Assembly: GCF_013760845.1 (NCBI RefSeq)
Contig: NZ_JACDUU010000006.1
Span: 1 to 64,000 of the forward strand
Length of the DNA: 64,000 nt
Direction: 5' to 3'
Origin: [Anoxybacillus] calidus
GTDB lineage: Bacteria > Bacillota > Bacilli > Bacillales > Anoxybacillaceae
Shown: in pieces, positions 1 through 7,860 of the stretch
How positions within the stretch are numbered: the first letter of the stretch is position 1
How the letters are laid out: every line of letters starts with the position of its first letter
Position numbers and translations under genes: made by a program
The notes under the pieces: model-generated
Told to the model about the DNA's origin: nothing
What the model saw: the letters and a program-made list of their open reading frames with translations, nothing else
Databases searched by the model: none

Positions 1-17
1 CATTCATCCGCTCCTTT
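1..17 (-). promoter_or_regulatory. Start codon and RBS of a divergent gene running off the window
   Basis: Read on the minus strand, positions 17 to 1 give AAAGGAG, a short spacer and an ATG at 3-1 (another ATG at 7-5). A divergent gene therefore seems to begin at the window edge. About 100 bp would be shared as a bidirectional promoter region with the SDR gene at 114. Nothing can be said about its product. Confidence 0.45.
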
Positions 18-113
18 GATTGATCCGTTTAGGAGCAGTATAGACAAAGGTGGATGGGGATTAAACATGTCGGAATTTCAAACTGAATTTATATATTTCG
101 GGAGGAATGAAAA

Positions 114-878
114 ATGGCAGGAAGATTTGAAGGAAGAGTGGCATTCGTAACAGGCGGAAGCCGCGGAATTGGAAAAGCCATCGTTCAGCTCTTTGCGGAG
201 GAAGGAGCAAAGGTTGCGATTATTGATCTAAATGAAGAAGCCTTAAGTGAAACGACCAGTGAATTCAAAGAAAAAGGATATGAGGTTTATTCTAGGGTGG
301 CAGACGTCACAGATTCTGCCCAGGTGGAAAGTGCCGTTAAAGAAGTTGTCGATACGTTTGGTTCGATTGATATTCTTGTGAACAATGCAGGAGTGATTCG
401 TGATAATCTGCTGTTTAAAATGACAGACTCGGATTGGGAAACAGTAATGGATGTCCATTTAAAGGGAGCCTTTTATTGCGCGCGTGCCGCCCAAAAATAT
501 ATGGTAGAGAAAAAATATGGCCGGATCATTAATATTTCGTCTACTTCGGCTCTCGGAAACCGCGGTCAGGCCAATTATTCTACAGCAAAAGCGGGATTGC
601 AGGGGTTTACAAAAACACTTGCCATCGAACTTGGAAAATATGGCATTACTGCAAATGCGGTAGCTCCTGGGTTTATCGAAACCGATATGACGAAAGAAAC
701 AGCAAGAAGACTCGGTATTTCATTTGAGGATCTTATTAACGCAGCCGTTTCAAAAATCCCTGTTGGAAGAAGCGGAAAGCCGTCCGACATTGCCCATGCG
801 GTCGCCTTCTTTGCAGATGAGAAATCATCCTTTGTTAACGGTCAAGTATTATATGTGGCTGGCGGACCAAAAAATTAA
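114..878 (+). CDS. SDR-family 3-oxoacyl reductase (FabG-like)
   Basis: A 254-residue short-chain dehydrogenase/reductase, full family length. The Rossmann motif TGGSRGIG is at residues 13-20, NNAG near 90 and the catalytic YxxxK in YSTAKAG near 155. FabG-type enzymes reduce 3-oxoacyl thioesters, or oxidise 3-hydroxyacyl-CoA, with NAD(P)(H). Its neighbours are two MaoC hydratases and a thiolase, so a role as 3-hydroxyacyl-CoA dehydrogenase in acyl-CoA degradation is more likely than fatty-acid synthesis; that is inference. GGGAGG at 100-105 supports the ATG at 114. It is the first gene of a tight operon with 900 and 1346. Confidence 0.9.
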   Translation: MAGRFEGRVAFVTGGSRGIGKAIVQLFAEEGAKVAIIDLNEEALSETTSEFKEKGYEVYSRVADVTDSAQVESAVKEVVDTFGSIDILVNNAGVIRDNLLFKMTDSDWETVMDVHLKGAFYCARAAQKYMVEKKYGRIINISSTSALGNRGQANYSTAKAGLQGFTKTLAIELGKYGITANAVAPGFIETDMTKETARRLGISFEDLINAAVSKIPVGRSGKPSDIAHAVAFFADEKSSFVNGQVLYVAGGPKN

Positions 879-899
879 ACGAAACGAGGTGATCATCAA

Positions 900-1349
900 A
901 TGTTAGAGGAACACATTGGAAAATACTCTAATAAGGTCAAGAATACTGTCGAAAGAGGCGCTGTTAAGAAGTTTGCAGAAGCGATTGGTGACCCACACCC
1001 CATCTATTTGGATGAGGAAACGGGAAAAAAATCAAGATATAAAAACAATATCGCTCCCCCGACATTCCCAAGAGTCTTTGATTATGGGGTGATTGAGGGA
1101 TTGAAACTTCCAAGTAAGGGCCTTATTCACGGTGAGCAAACCTTTCATTATGAGAGACCGCTCCTAGTTGGAGAAGAAATTCTATGTTACTCGAAAGTGG
1201 AAAATTACTATGAGAAAAAAGGAAAACACGGTGAGCTGGGATTCCTAGTGGTTAAAAGCTTTGGAGAAGATCCATCAGGTCAAATCATCTTCACTTCCAA
1301 ACAGACCGTAATCATAACAGAAGCGGTAAGAAAGGAGATGATCGTTTGA
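900..1349 (+). CDS. MaoC-type dehydratase, N-terminal (FAS1-like) half
   Basis: 149 residues with the hot-dog fold signature of MaoC N-terminal domains, including FAEAIGDPHPIY near residues 25-36 and a PPTFPRVFDYG segment. In this family two half-size proteins often form a heteromeric 3-hydroxyacyl-CoA dehydratase or enoyl-CoA hydratase, the partner carrying the catalytic D/H pair. The partner here is the next gene, which overlaps the stop codon of this one. The ATG at 900 follows ACGAGGTGA. It lies 21 bp downstream of the SDR gene in the same operon. The physiological substrate is not visible from the sequence. Confidence 0.85.
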   Translation: MLEEHIGKYSNKVKNTVERGAVKKFAEAIGDPHPIYLDEETGKKSRYKNNIAPPTFPRVFDYGVIEGLKLPSKGLIHGEQTFHYERPLLVGEEILCYSKVENYYEKKGKHGELGFLVVKSFGEDPSGQIIFTSKQTVIITEAVRKEMIV

Positions 1350-1774
1350 AAAAGATCGCAGAATTAAAAATTGGAGAGGCATTAGAGGACGTACAGCTCA
1401 ACCCTGTTTCGAGGCTGGACTTAATTAAATATGCAGGGGCTTCCGGAGATTACAATCCTATTCATACAATCGATGAAGAAGCAAAAAAAGCCGGTTTACC
1501 GGGTATTATTGCACACGGAATGTGGACAATGGGAAATCTCTCAAAGCTATTCACCTCCTATTATGAAGAAGGGTTTATACAGGATTATTCGATCAGATTC
1601 AAAGGAATGGTCTTCCTTAACGACGTCATTACACTGAAAGCGACTTTGGAAGAAAAAATGGGGAATCAACTACGTTTTAACGTGCTGGCGGTGAATCAAA
1701 AGGGAAATGAAGTTTTAAAGGGAGAGGTATTGTTTAAAACTTTCACTGGGACGGACATCACTCATATTTTTTAG
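1346..1774 (+). CDS. MaoC-type dehydratase, catalytic half
   Basis: 142 residues. The hydratase-2 type motif is seen in GASGDYNPIH (residues 31-40) followed by GIIAHGMWTMG, which provides the D/H catalytic dyad of MaoC hydratases. The start is a TTG at 1346 that overlaps the TGA of the preceding gene, with AAAGGAG just upstream. This is typical translational coupling. With the previous gene it probably hydrates 2-enoyl-CoA to 3-hydroxyacyl-CoA, which the SDR would oxidise and the thiolase at 2031 would cleave. Confidence 0.87.
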   Translation: MKKIAELKIGEALEDVQLNPVSRLDLIKYAGASGDYNPIHTIDEEAKKAGLPGIIAHGMWTMGNLSKLFTSYYEEGFIQDYSIRFKGMVFLNDVITLKATLEEKMGNQLRFNVLAVNQKGNEVLKGEVLFKTFTGTDITHIF

Positions 1775-1787
1775 CATGAAAATGAAA

Positions 1788-1832
1788 GAAAACCCAGTGG
1801 CAAAAGGATCTCCTTTGTTACTGGGTTTCCAT
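1788..1832 (+). terminator. Inverted repeat after the SDR-MaoC operon
   Basis: Arms around AAACCCAGT (about 1790-1798) and ACTGGGTTT (1820-1828) enclose further pairing between CAAAAGGA and TCCTTTG. There is no strong U-tract directly after it. It may be a weak terminator or a processing hairpin separating the operon from the thiolase 200 bp downstream. Confidence 0.5.
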
Positions 1833-2030
1833 ACTATTTTGTTGTTGATAAATAGATATATGTAGGAAAGGGCGGCAGTTTCCCGGTGAATAGAAAAACT
1901 GTGATTGCTTAATGGATCGGAAAGGTAGTGGCTATACTTCTTTAACACGTTTAGAAGAAATTCCGGAGGCAATATGTCAATTCTTTCATCAAATTTTCTG
2001 TATAAATTTTAATAGGGAGTGAAGAAAACA

Positions 2031-3200
2031 GTGAAAAGAGATGCTGTCATTGTTTCAGCTGTTCGCACAGCCATAGGCAGACACGGAGGTGCGCTTGCGT
2101 CTGTACCGGCACATATATTTGGAGCAGAAGTGATAAAAGAAGCAATTAGACGGGCAAACATCAGTCCTGAAATGATAGATGATGTGATTTTGGGAAATGT
2201 TTTGAGCGGCGGCGGAAATATTGCTAGATTAACAGCGTTACAAACTGGTTTATCCATTGAAATTCCAGGGTTAACCGTTGACCGACAGTGCGGGTCAGGA
2301 ATCAATGCAGTAATCCTGGCGACACAGGCGATTCGCGCTGGAGACGGAGATATTTATATAGCCGGCGGTATCGAAAGCATGAGCCGGGCGCCATATTTAA
2401 TGGACCGTCCGGAAAAACCGTACAGTTCTACCCCTCCGAATTTCCGGAAATCACAGCTGTCACCGAAAGAAATTGGCGATCCTCCAATGGGAATTACGGC
2501 AGAAAATCTCGTAAAAAAATATAAGATTAGCAGAGAAGAACAGGACGAATTTGCGCTTAGAAGCCAGCAAAGAATGGCTATAGCAATGAAGGAAGGCCGG
2601 TTTAATGAGCAAATTGTTCCTATTACCATTCCAGTCAGAAAAGGAGAGCCGATCGTATTCAAAACCGATGAACACCCGCGCCCTCAAACTACGATGGAAG
2701 CGTTATCAAAGCTCCCGCCTGCTTTTCTAGAAGGAGGCACTGTTACAGCAGGGAATAGCTCCGGTTTAAATGATGCAGCATCGGCATTAGTAATCATGTC
2801 GAGAGAAAAGGCAGAAGAGTTGGGCTTAACCCCGTTAGCTGTTGTCAGAGAATATGCCGTAGCAGGTGTAGACCCTAATATTATGGGGATCGGACCTGTT
2901 CCAGCGACAAGAAAAGTGCTGGAAAAATCGGGGCTTTCTCTGGAAGATATCGATATCATTGAGATCAATGAGGCATTCGCTGCGCAAGTGATTGCATGTG
3001 ACAGAGAATTGAACATGGACTCGGAAAAAGTAAATGTTAATGGCGGTGCGATAGCCCATGGACACCCGCTCGGTGCAACTGGTGCCATCCTTATCACAAA
3101 GGCGGTCTACGAATTAAAACGTTCCGGCGGAAGATATGCTCTTATTACGGCGTGTATCGGAGGAGGCCAGGGGATTTCTACCATTATCGAACGTGAATAA
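2031..3200 (+). CDS. Thiolase (acetyl-CoA C-acyltransferase)
   Basis: About 389 residues, full thiolase length. The nucleophilic cysteine lies in RQCGSG near residue 87, the catalytic histidine in [10 protein letters not shown], and the second cysteine in CIGGGQG near the C-terminus. The enzyme cleaves 3-ketoacyl-CoA to acetyl-CoA and a shortened acyl-CoA, or runs the reverse condensation. I chose the GTG at 2031 because AGGGAG (2014-2019) lies 11 nt upstream of it. A GTG at 2019 would add four residues but overlaps that RBS. A 244-bp gap separates it from the MaoC pair, yet its function continues the same pathway. Confidence 0.9.
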   Translation: MKRDAVIVSAVRTAIGRHGGALASVPAHIFGAEVIKEAIRRANISPEMIDDVILGNVLSGGGNIARLTALQTGLSIEIPGLTVDRQCGSGINAVILATQAIRAGDGDIYIAGGIESMSRAPYLMDRPEKPYSSTPPNFRKSQLSPKEIGDPPMGITAENLVKKYKISREEQDEFALRSQQRMAIAMKEGRFNEQIVPITIPVRKGEPIVFKTDEHPRPQTTMEALSKLPPAFLEGGTVTAGNSSGLNDAASALVIMSREKAEELGLTPLAVVREYAVAGVDPNIMGIGPVPATRKVLEKSGLSLEDIDIIEINEAFAAQVIACDRELNMDSEKVNVNGGAIAHGHPLGATGAILITKAVYELKRSGGRYALITACIGGGQGISTIIERE

Positions 3201-3266
3201 ATGGACTAACAATCATACCTTTCAATTGGTTGGGATTGTATGAACAGCCATCAAATTAAGTGAAGG

Positions 3267-3294
3267 TTCAAAAAAATCACTATTATGCTATAAT
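3267..3294 (+). promoter_or_regulatory. Sigma-A-type promoter of the TetR gene
   Basis: TTCAAA (3267-3272) and TATAAT (3289-3294) are separated by 16 bp, about 30 bp upstream of the TetR start. Confidence 0.5.
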
Positions 3295-3327
3295 AATGAA
3301 AAACTTCTTGTGAGAGGGACAGAAAAC

Positions 3328-3897
3328 ATGAAAGAAAAAATTATCGAAACAAGCATTGAACTATTTGATCAGAAGGGTTTTAAAGAAACATCCGTACAAG
3401 ATATTGTCGAAGCGATCGGAGTGACAAAAGGAACATTTTACTATTATTTCAAAAGTAAAGAGGAATTGTTAAAAGATATTTGTTTGACCTATATTGAGGA
3501 TCTCATCAGACAGCAGGAAGAAATTTTAGAAGATCCCAATCAGGATTGTACAGCAAAGCTATATGATATTGTTTATATGTTGATCCATAACATCAAAACC
3601 CAACGGAGAAGTGCGAGAATTTTCTTCCGTGAAATGAGACATTTAAATGAGCTGCACTTGGAGGAAATTAAAGCGAAACGAAAAGTATTTCGTGAAAATT
3701 ACCAAAAGTTAATTGAAGAAGGAATAGGAAAACGAGAATTTAAGAATCATCTTAACCCGGATATGCTGACATTTGGAATTTTAGGGATAACAAACTGGAG
3801 TTATTACTGGTTTAATCCTGAGGGGGAAGTATCGGAAGAAAAGCTTACTGAAATATATATGGATTTGATTTTAAATGGAATTAAAAAATCAGATTGA
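3328..3897 (+). CDS. TetR/AcrR-family regulator
   Basis: About 189 residues. The N-terminal helix-turn-helix is clear: ETSVQDIVEAIGVTKGTFY, followed by YYFKSKEELL. The C-terminal ligand domain is of the type seen in regulators of fatty-acid or acyl-CoA metabolism. The ATG at 3328 follows GAGAGGGA with good spacing; a GTG at 3310 would place the RBS inside the gene. It sits between the thiolase and the acyl-CoA ligase, so it plausibly represses this cluster and is released by an acyl-CoA. A perfect palindrome at 4065-4082 is its likely operator. Confidence 0.88.
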   Translation: MKEKIIETSIELFDQKGFKETSVQDIVEAIGVTKGTFYYYFKSKEELLKDICLTYIEDLIRQQEEILEDPNQDCTAKLYDIVYMLIHNIKTQRRSARIFFREMRHLNELHLEEIKAKRKVFRENYQKLIEEGIGKREFKNHLNPDMLTFGILGITNWSYYWFNPEGEVSEEKLTEIYMDLILNGIKKSD

Positions 3898-4297
3898 TTC
3901 TTTTTGAGTGAGGATCTAGCAAAATTTGATCCCGTTATAATCGCCTGTTATCTCCTACCTCTACAGGTCGGAGATAACGGATGCTAGAAGTGCGATAAGT
4001 AACCTCAGTAAGGGATGAAGTTTCACTTTATTTAAGTCATAAGAGTATTCGTTTCATATCAATCATACTAACTAGTTAGTATCAGCGGTAAAACGAGCCG
4101 CCATTACTTTTTGTCATGGAAAAAGTATATAGAACCGATTGTATACGCTCTTTCCATAGCCTTCGCCTTCTTTCAAAAAAGACGAAATTTATCGATGACA
4201 AAAAACATGAAAGAAGCCACCTGCGAGTTTAAAGCATGTTTTGCCGGTAATCGGGTGGCAGAATACGAACAAAAGTTAAAGTGAAGGAGTGATCAGT
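3898..4297 (+). other. 400-bp leader of the acyl-CoA ligase with inverted repeats
   Basis: No gene seen. It holds a 9-bp inverted repeat GTTATCTCC/GGAGATAAC (3947-3955 and 3970-3978), the 18-bp palindrome at 4065-4082, and a GCCACC/GGTGGC pair (about 4215-4258) just before the ligase RBS. The last may fold in the mRNA leader. Confidence 0.5.
4065..4082 (+). promoter_or_regulatory. Perfect 18-bp palindrome, putative TetR operator
   Basis: The half-site is ATACTAACT, and its reverse complement AGTTAGTAT follows with no gap. It lies 168 bp downstream of the TetR gene and 216 bp upstream of the ligase start. Perfect palindromes of this size are typical TetR-family operators. Assignment to the neighbouring regulator is inference. 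Confidence 0.6.
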
Positions 4298-5998
4298 ATG
4301 CTTACCCTCCACCATGAATTCTGGCCGAAAAAAATGACAAAGTCTTTAACAGTCCCACAAACCTCGCTGTACGATAACCTCAAAGTGACTGCCAGACGTT
4401 ATCCTGAACATGATGCAATCTATTATTATGGACAAACAATCAGTTACCGTCAACTGGATGATGAGGTGAATGCACTGGCAGGATATTTACAGCAAACATT
4501 AGATGTGTCAAAAGGTGATAGAGTTTTATTATTTATGCAGAATTCTCCTCAATTTATTATTGCTTACTACGCGATTTTAAGAGCCAATGCCGTTGTTGTT
4601 CCACTCAACCCCATGCTGACAACCAATGAATTAGAGTTTTGTATCAAAGATTGTGAAATAAGGAATGCGATTATAGGACAGGAATTGCATGAAAAAGTGG
4701 TTCCGCTACTCAACACAACCTCTCTCGATCATCTTCTTATAGCTGCTTACTCAGATTATATCGGTAACGATTTTCAAGGAAGTTTACCAAAAGAAGTAGA
4801 AGCTCCGAGAATCATTTTTGACAAACCTAATCATTTTCTATGGATGGATGCGATAAACGCCAATTTTTCACCTGGAGAACATTTGTCAAATGCCGATGAC
4901 CTTGTCGTTCTTCCATATACTTCTGGCACTACCGGGCTGCCAAAAGGATGTATGCATACGAACAGGACCGTTCAGGCAAACACTGTCGGGGCTTACCATT
5001 GGTCAGGAGCTACAACCAATACGGTTCACTTGATGACCTTGCCGCTTTTTCACGTTACTGGTATGGTCCACAGCATGCACATGCCAATCTACAGCGGAAG
5101 CCGGATGGTCATCATGACCAGATGGAATCGTGATACGGCCATTGAGCTAATTAAGACTCAAAAATGCACTCATTGGGTCACAATCAGTACGATGCTGGTC
5201 GATTTCTTATCAAATCCAAAATTAAAAGCGGAAGATCTCATTTCTCTAACATCTATTTCAGGGGGAGGAGCTGCATTTCCTGAGGCATTGAGTGAAAAGC
5301 TTTATAAATTGACGGGGATACATTTTGTGGAAGGATATGGACTTTCTGAAACGATCGCCCAAACCCACACCAATCCGCCAGATCGGCCTAAAATGCAATG
5401 TCTAGGTATTCCAACATTTGATGTAGACGCCCGTATCATTGATCCTGTAACACATCAGGAGCTTGGAGTTGGCGAGGTCGGAGAAATTGTCGTCAATGGT
5501 CCACAGGTGATGGTCGGCTATTATAACCGGGATCAAGAAAACCGGAACGCCTTTATTGAACTCGATGGCAAATCGTTTTTCCGGACAGGAGATATGGGCC
5601 GTTACGATGAAGAAGGCTATTTCTTCATTGTGGACCGAGTAAAACGAATGATTAATGCTTCCGGTTTCAAAGTTTGGCCAACTGAAGTGGAGTCCTATCT
5701 TTACAAACATCCGGCTGTCCAACAGGCATGTGTTGTTGGCATTCCAGATCCAAAAAGAGGTGAAACCGTAAAAGCATTTGTCATCTTAAATGAAGGCTAT
5801 GAAGGAAAAGTGAGTGAAGAAGACATTATCGAATGGTCGAAAAAGCAGATGGCTGCTTATAAATATCCGCGTTATGTGGAATTCAGAAAGGAATTTCCGA
5901 TGACAAGCAGCGGCAAAATACTATGGAGGAAACTCCAGGAAGAAGAATGGGAGAAAGTAAAAACGAATCGAACGGCTGATTCCTCTAAATCTACATAA
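4298..5998 (+). CDS. AMP-forming acyl-CoA ligase (long-chain fatty-acid CoA ligase type)
   Basis: About 566 residues of the ANL superfamily. Visible motifs are the P-loop YTSGTTGLPKG, the A5 motif EGYGLSETIAQTH, the hinge region YFFIVDRVKRMI and the C-terminal catalytic lysine in SSGKILWRK. The enzyme activates a carboxylic acid as acyl-AMP and then acyl-CoA. That would feed the hydratase, dehydrogenase and thiolase encoded upstream. GAAGGAG at 4283-4289 favours the ATG at 4298 over the GTG at 4289. A truncated permease gene follows 15 bp later, suggesting an original operon with a transporter. Chain length cannot be predicted. Confidence 0.9.
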   Translation: MLTLHHEFWPKKMTKSLTVPQTSLYDNLKVTARRYPEHDAIYYYGQTISYRQLDDEVNALAGYLQQTLDVSKGDRVLLFMQNSPQFIIAYYAILRANAVVVPLNPMLTTNELEFCIKDCEIRNAIIGQELHEKVVPLLNTTSLDHLLIAAYSDYIGNDFQGSLPKEVEAPRIIFDKPNHFLWMDAINANFSPGEHLSNADDLVVLPYTSGTTGLPKGCMHTNRTVQANTVGAYHWSGATTNTVHLMTLPLFHVTGMVHSMHMPIYSGSRMVIMTRWNRDTAIELIKTQKCTHWVTISTMLVDFLSNPKLKAEDLISLTSISGGGAAFPEALSEKLYKLTGIHFVEGYGLSETIAQTHTNPPDRPKMQCLGIPTFDVDARIIDPVTHQELGVGEVGEIVVNGPQVMVGYYNRDQENRNAFIELDGKSFFRTGDMGRYDEEGYFFIVDRVKRMINASGFKVWPTEVESYLYKHPAVQQACVVGIPDPKRGETVKAFVILNEGYEGKVSEEDIIEWSKKQMAAYKYPRYVEFRKEFPMTSSGKILWRKLQEEEWEKVKTNRTADSSKST

Positions 5999-6012
5999 AA
6001 GGAGGAGAACGG

Positions 6013-6213
6013 ATGGAGATTTTCGTGCAGCAGTTATTTAACAGATTAACTTTTGGAAGCGTTTACGCATTGGTGGTACTATGATTAACACTCGTATACG
6101 GAATTTTGCATATTCCTAATTTTGCGTATGGTACCTTCTATATGATGGTCGGATACATTGCGTTGATAATGATGACAAAAATGGATTTCTTGTTTAACAA
6201 CTCGAAATTCTAG
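6013..6213 (+). pseudogene. Truncated LivH-type branched-chain ABC permease
   Basis: After a strong AAGGAGGAG RBS an ATG opens a reading frame typical of the N-terminus of LivH permeases (QQLFNRLTFGSVYALVVL, then LVYGILHIPNFAYGTFYMM). Codon 24 is an in-frame TGA and the frame ends after 66 codons at a TAG, against roughly 290 residues for an intact protein. The homologous part stops around 6190. The remainder of the gene and the other livMFG genes expected in such operons are absent, so a deletion or rearrangement removed the 3' part. Confidence 0.8.
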
Positions 6214-6220
6214 TGATATG

Positions 6221-6295
6221 GAAAGCACTTACGAAACCTCCTGTAATGTTTGTTGTGGTAGCTAACATTATTGCCAGGACTTCGTAAGTGTTTTC
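6221..6295. repeat. 15-bp inverted repeat enclosing 45 nt
   Basis: GAAAGCACTTACGAA (6221-6235) pairs with TTCGTAAGTGTTTTC (6281-6295), with one G-T pair. The right arm runs into TTTTCATTTTT, so it could act as a terminator. It lies directly at the breakpoint of the livH remnant. Confidence 0.6.
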
Positions 6296-6469
6296 ATTTT
6301 TCTATACCTTTATCACAAAATATGGTGATGAATCAAAAATCATAAAGTCGTTTAAATTTCTTATTGTGTTAACGGGGCAGTTTTTTTGAAGAAGGAAGGA
6401 AATTGATTTTTTGCTATTTTAAAACAAATCCCTTCAATAATCGTTTTATTTACTAAGGAGGGATTATGG

Positions 6470-6891
6470 GTGAGAAGGATATTGTCATTATTCATTATGA
6501 TGATTTTTATGACAGGGTGTCAGTTAGGTGAATTGGAGCCACCAAAACCAACTTTAACCGTAGATGGTAAAGAGATTGATTATAAAATTGGAACATATTC
6601 TTGGTGGGAGAATGGTCGGGCAGTTGATGCAGATGCTATTGCCTCATCTGATCTTGTAGAAGAAATGGATTTTAATGTAGTTCCGTCTGAATCAAAGATG
6701 CTGATTAATTTTGGATACCAGCCGTCAGGCATAGAAGCAGGAATATGGAAAAATGATGGTGTAAACTTTGAAAGGGTAAAACTAATAACACAATAATCCT
6801 TCCGAAAGAAGCAGGATCTTTTATTTACGTTATTCATACTAGTTGGGAAGAGGGAGATGCGATTTATGCATTTCCGATAAAAGTAAAATAA
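6470..6891 (+). pseudogene. Frameshifted lipoprotein, paralogue of 46524-46979
   Basis: A GTG at 6470 behind AAGGAGGG opens a type II signal peptide with lipobox FMTGC, followed by GTYSWWE and a VDADAIASS segment. The open frame stops at 6796. The following sequence, in another frame up to 6891, continues the protein: ILPKEAGSFIYVIHTSWEEG, then DAIYAFPIKVK. This matches the end of the paralogue at 46524 (LPSQVGRYVIEIFARWSNGD). A single indel near 6785 has therefore split the gene. The function of the family is unknown; it would be an extracytoplasmic membrane-anchored protein. Confidence 0.8.
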
Positions 6892-6907
6892 TAACCTTTT
6901 TTATTAA

Positions 6908-6985
6908 CCGGTGCTTTACTTCAATAAGGGGGAGAACCTTTTTCTTATTCAAGTAACGAAGCAGGATAGTTGAAGAAGGCAAAGG
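6908..6985 (+). repeat. Dispersed intergenic repeat, B-type
   Basis: The sequence has the family layout: a short stem with a T-run, then TTCTTATTCAAGTAACG, then GCAGGATAGTTGAAGAAGG. Related copies lie at 32017-32090, 34746-34815, 46423-46502 and 48130-48215. Confidence 0.55.
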
Positions 6986-7217
6986 TTTTTAAGTTTATGC
7001 CAGTGTGAGAAATCTTTAATTTTAGGAACTAATTATTGTGTTCTTTTCCTCTACTCTAATTCTTTAAGCAAATTAACCGTCTCTTTGATGTTCTTCGAAA
7101 AACTCTGTGTTCAGTTGGACATATCATTTAGAAGAAAAAGTCTCTTCCCAAAATCTTAACTCCATCTTTTTTGGTTACCTACTTAATAATTGAAATTTGA
7201 TTTATGAAAAGTTAATG

Positions 7218-7273
7218 AAAATAAAAAGCCTTCCTGCACGGAACTTCTCCTTTCAAGTGCAGGATTTTATTTT
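7218..7273. terminator. Hairpin CCTGCAC/GTGCAGG flanked by A- and T-tracts
   Basis: Stem CCTGCAC (7233-7239) pairs with GTGCAGG (7257-7263). AAAATAAAA before it and TTTTATTTT after it make it a bidirectional terminator candidate. No intact gene abuts it. Confidence 0.5.
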
Positions 7274-7860
7274 CATTTTAAAAGGATTTCCATGCAAGGG
7301 CTATTTTGATAGTCAGTAACTTTATCATCTAGAACCATGGGTTTACTTTTTTTAAAAAAATTATATAATATCTATTAAAATATAAAAAGAAAATTCTGTA
7401 AATTAAAGAATAAATCTATGAACCAAATAACTAAAATATAAAGAAAAAGATGTCCGTAAATAAGCTAGCACACATCCATATGTTAAATCGAGAGAGTTTT
7501 AGGGATGAGGGGTAATTTGTGAGGGGGAATTAATGTAAATCGGGGTGATGAAAGAATGAAAAGTCCATCAATCAAATGATTGAAGCTTTCAGACCGGTAA
7601 AAATGGCTACCATAAGGTTACTGGATAAAAAGGGGTTTTATCATTATTTAAATTGAAAGATAAATTTTTTTATATCTTTTTCAACGATCATTCTTTACGT
7701 AGTCTGAGATAAAGTGTAAGAATTTTTTGGAAAGTGGAACATTCCAGTTAAGAGTTAAGGATAAATCCTTTGTCACGAAGATGGATTTGTGAAGAGCGAA
7801 AACAACTGTTTTTATCAGGTATCTAGTCGAGTATCTAGAAAAGTAAAGGAGAGAAAGTAG

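Larger units (their letters stand above)
6892..7860. other. 970-bp intergenic region without recognisable gene
   Basis: It contains a copy of the dispersed repeat (6908-6985) and a hairpin (7218-7273). Between 7550 and 7660 there are short coding-like scraps that I cannot assign. No credible open frame is seen. Confidence 0.6.

Noticed and set aside
7300-7860. S-box, T-box or other sulfur riboswitch before the PLP enzyme
   Set aside because: No conserved S-box or T-box core (for example GGTGG with CCACC antiterminator logic) could be found by eye.
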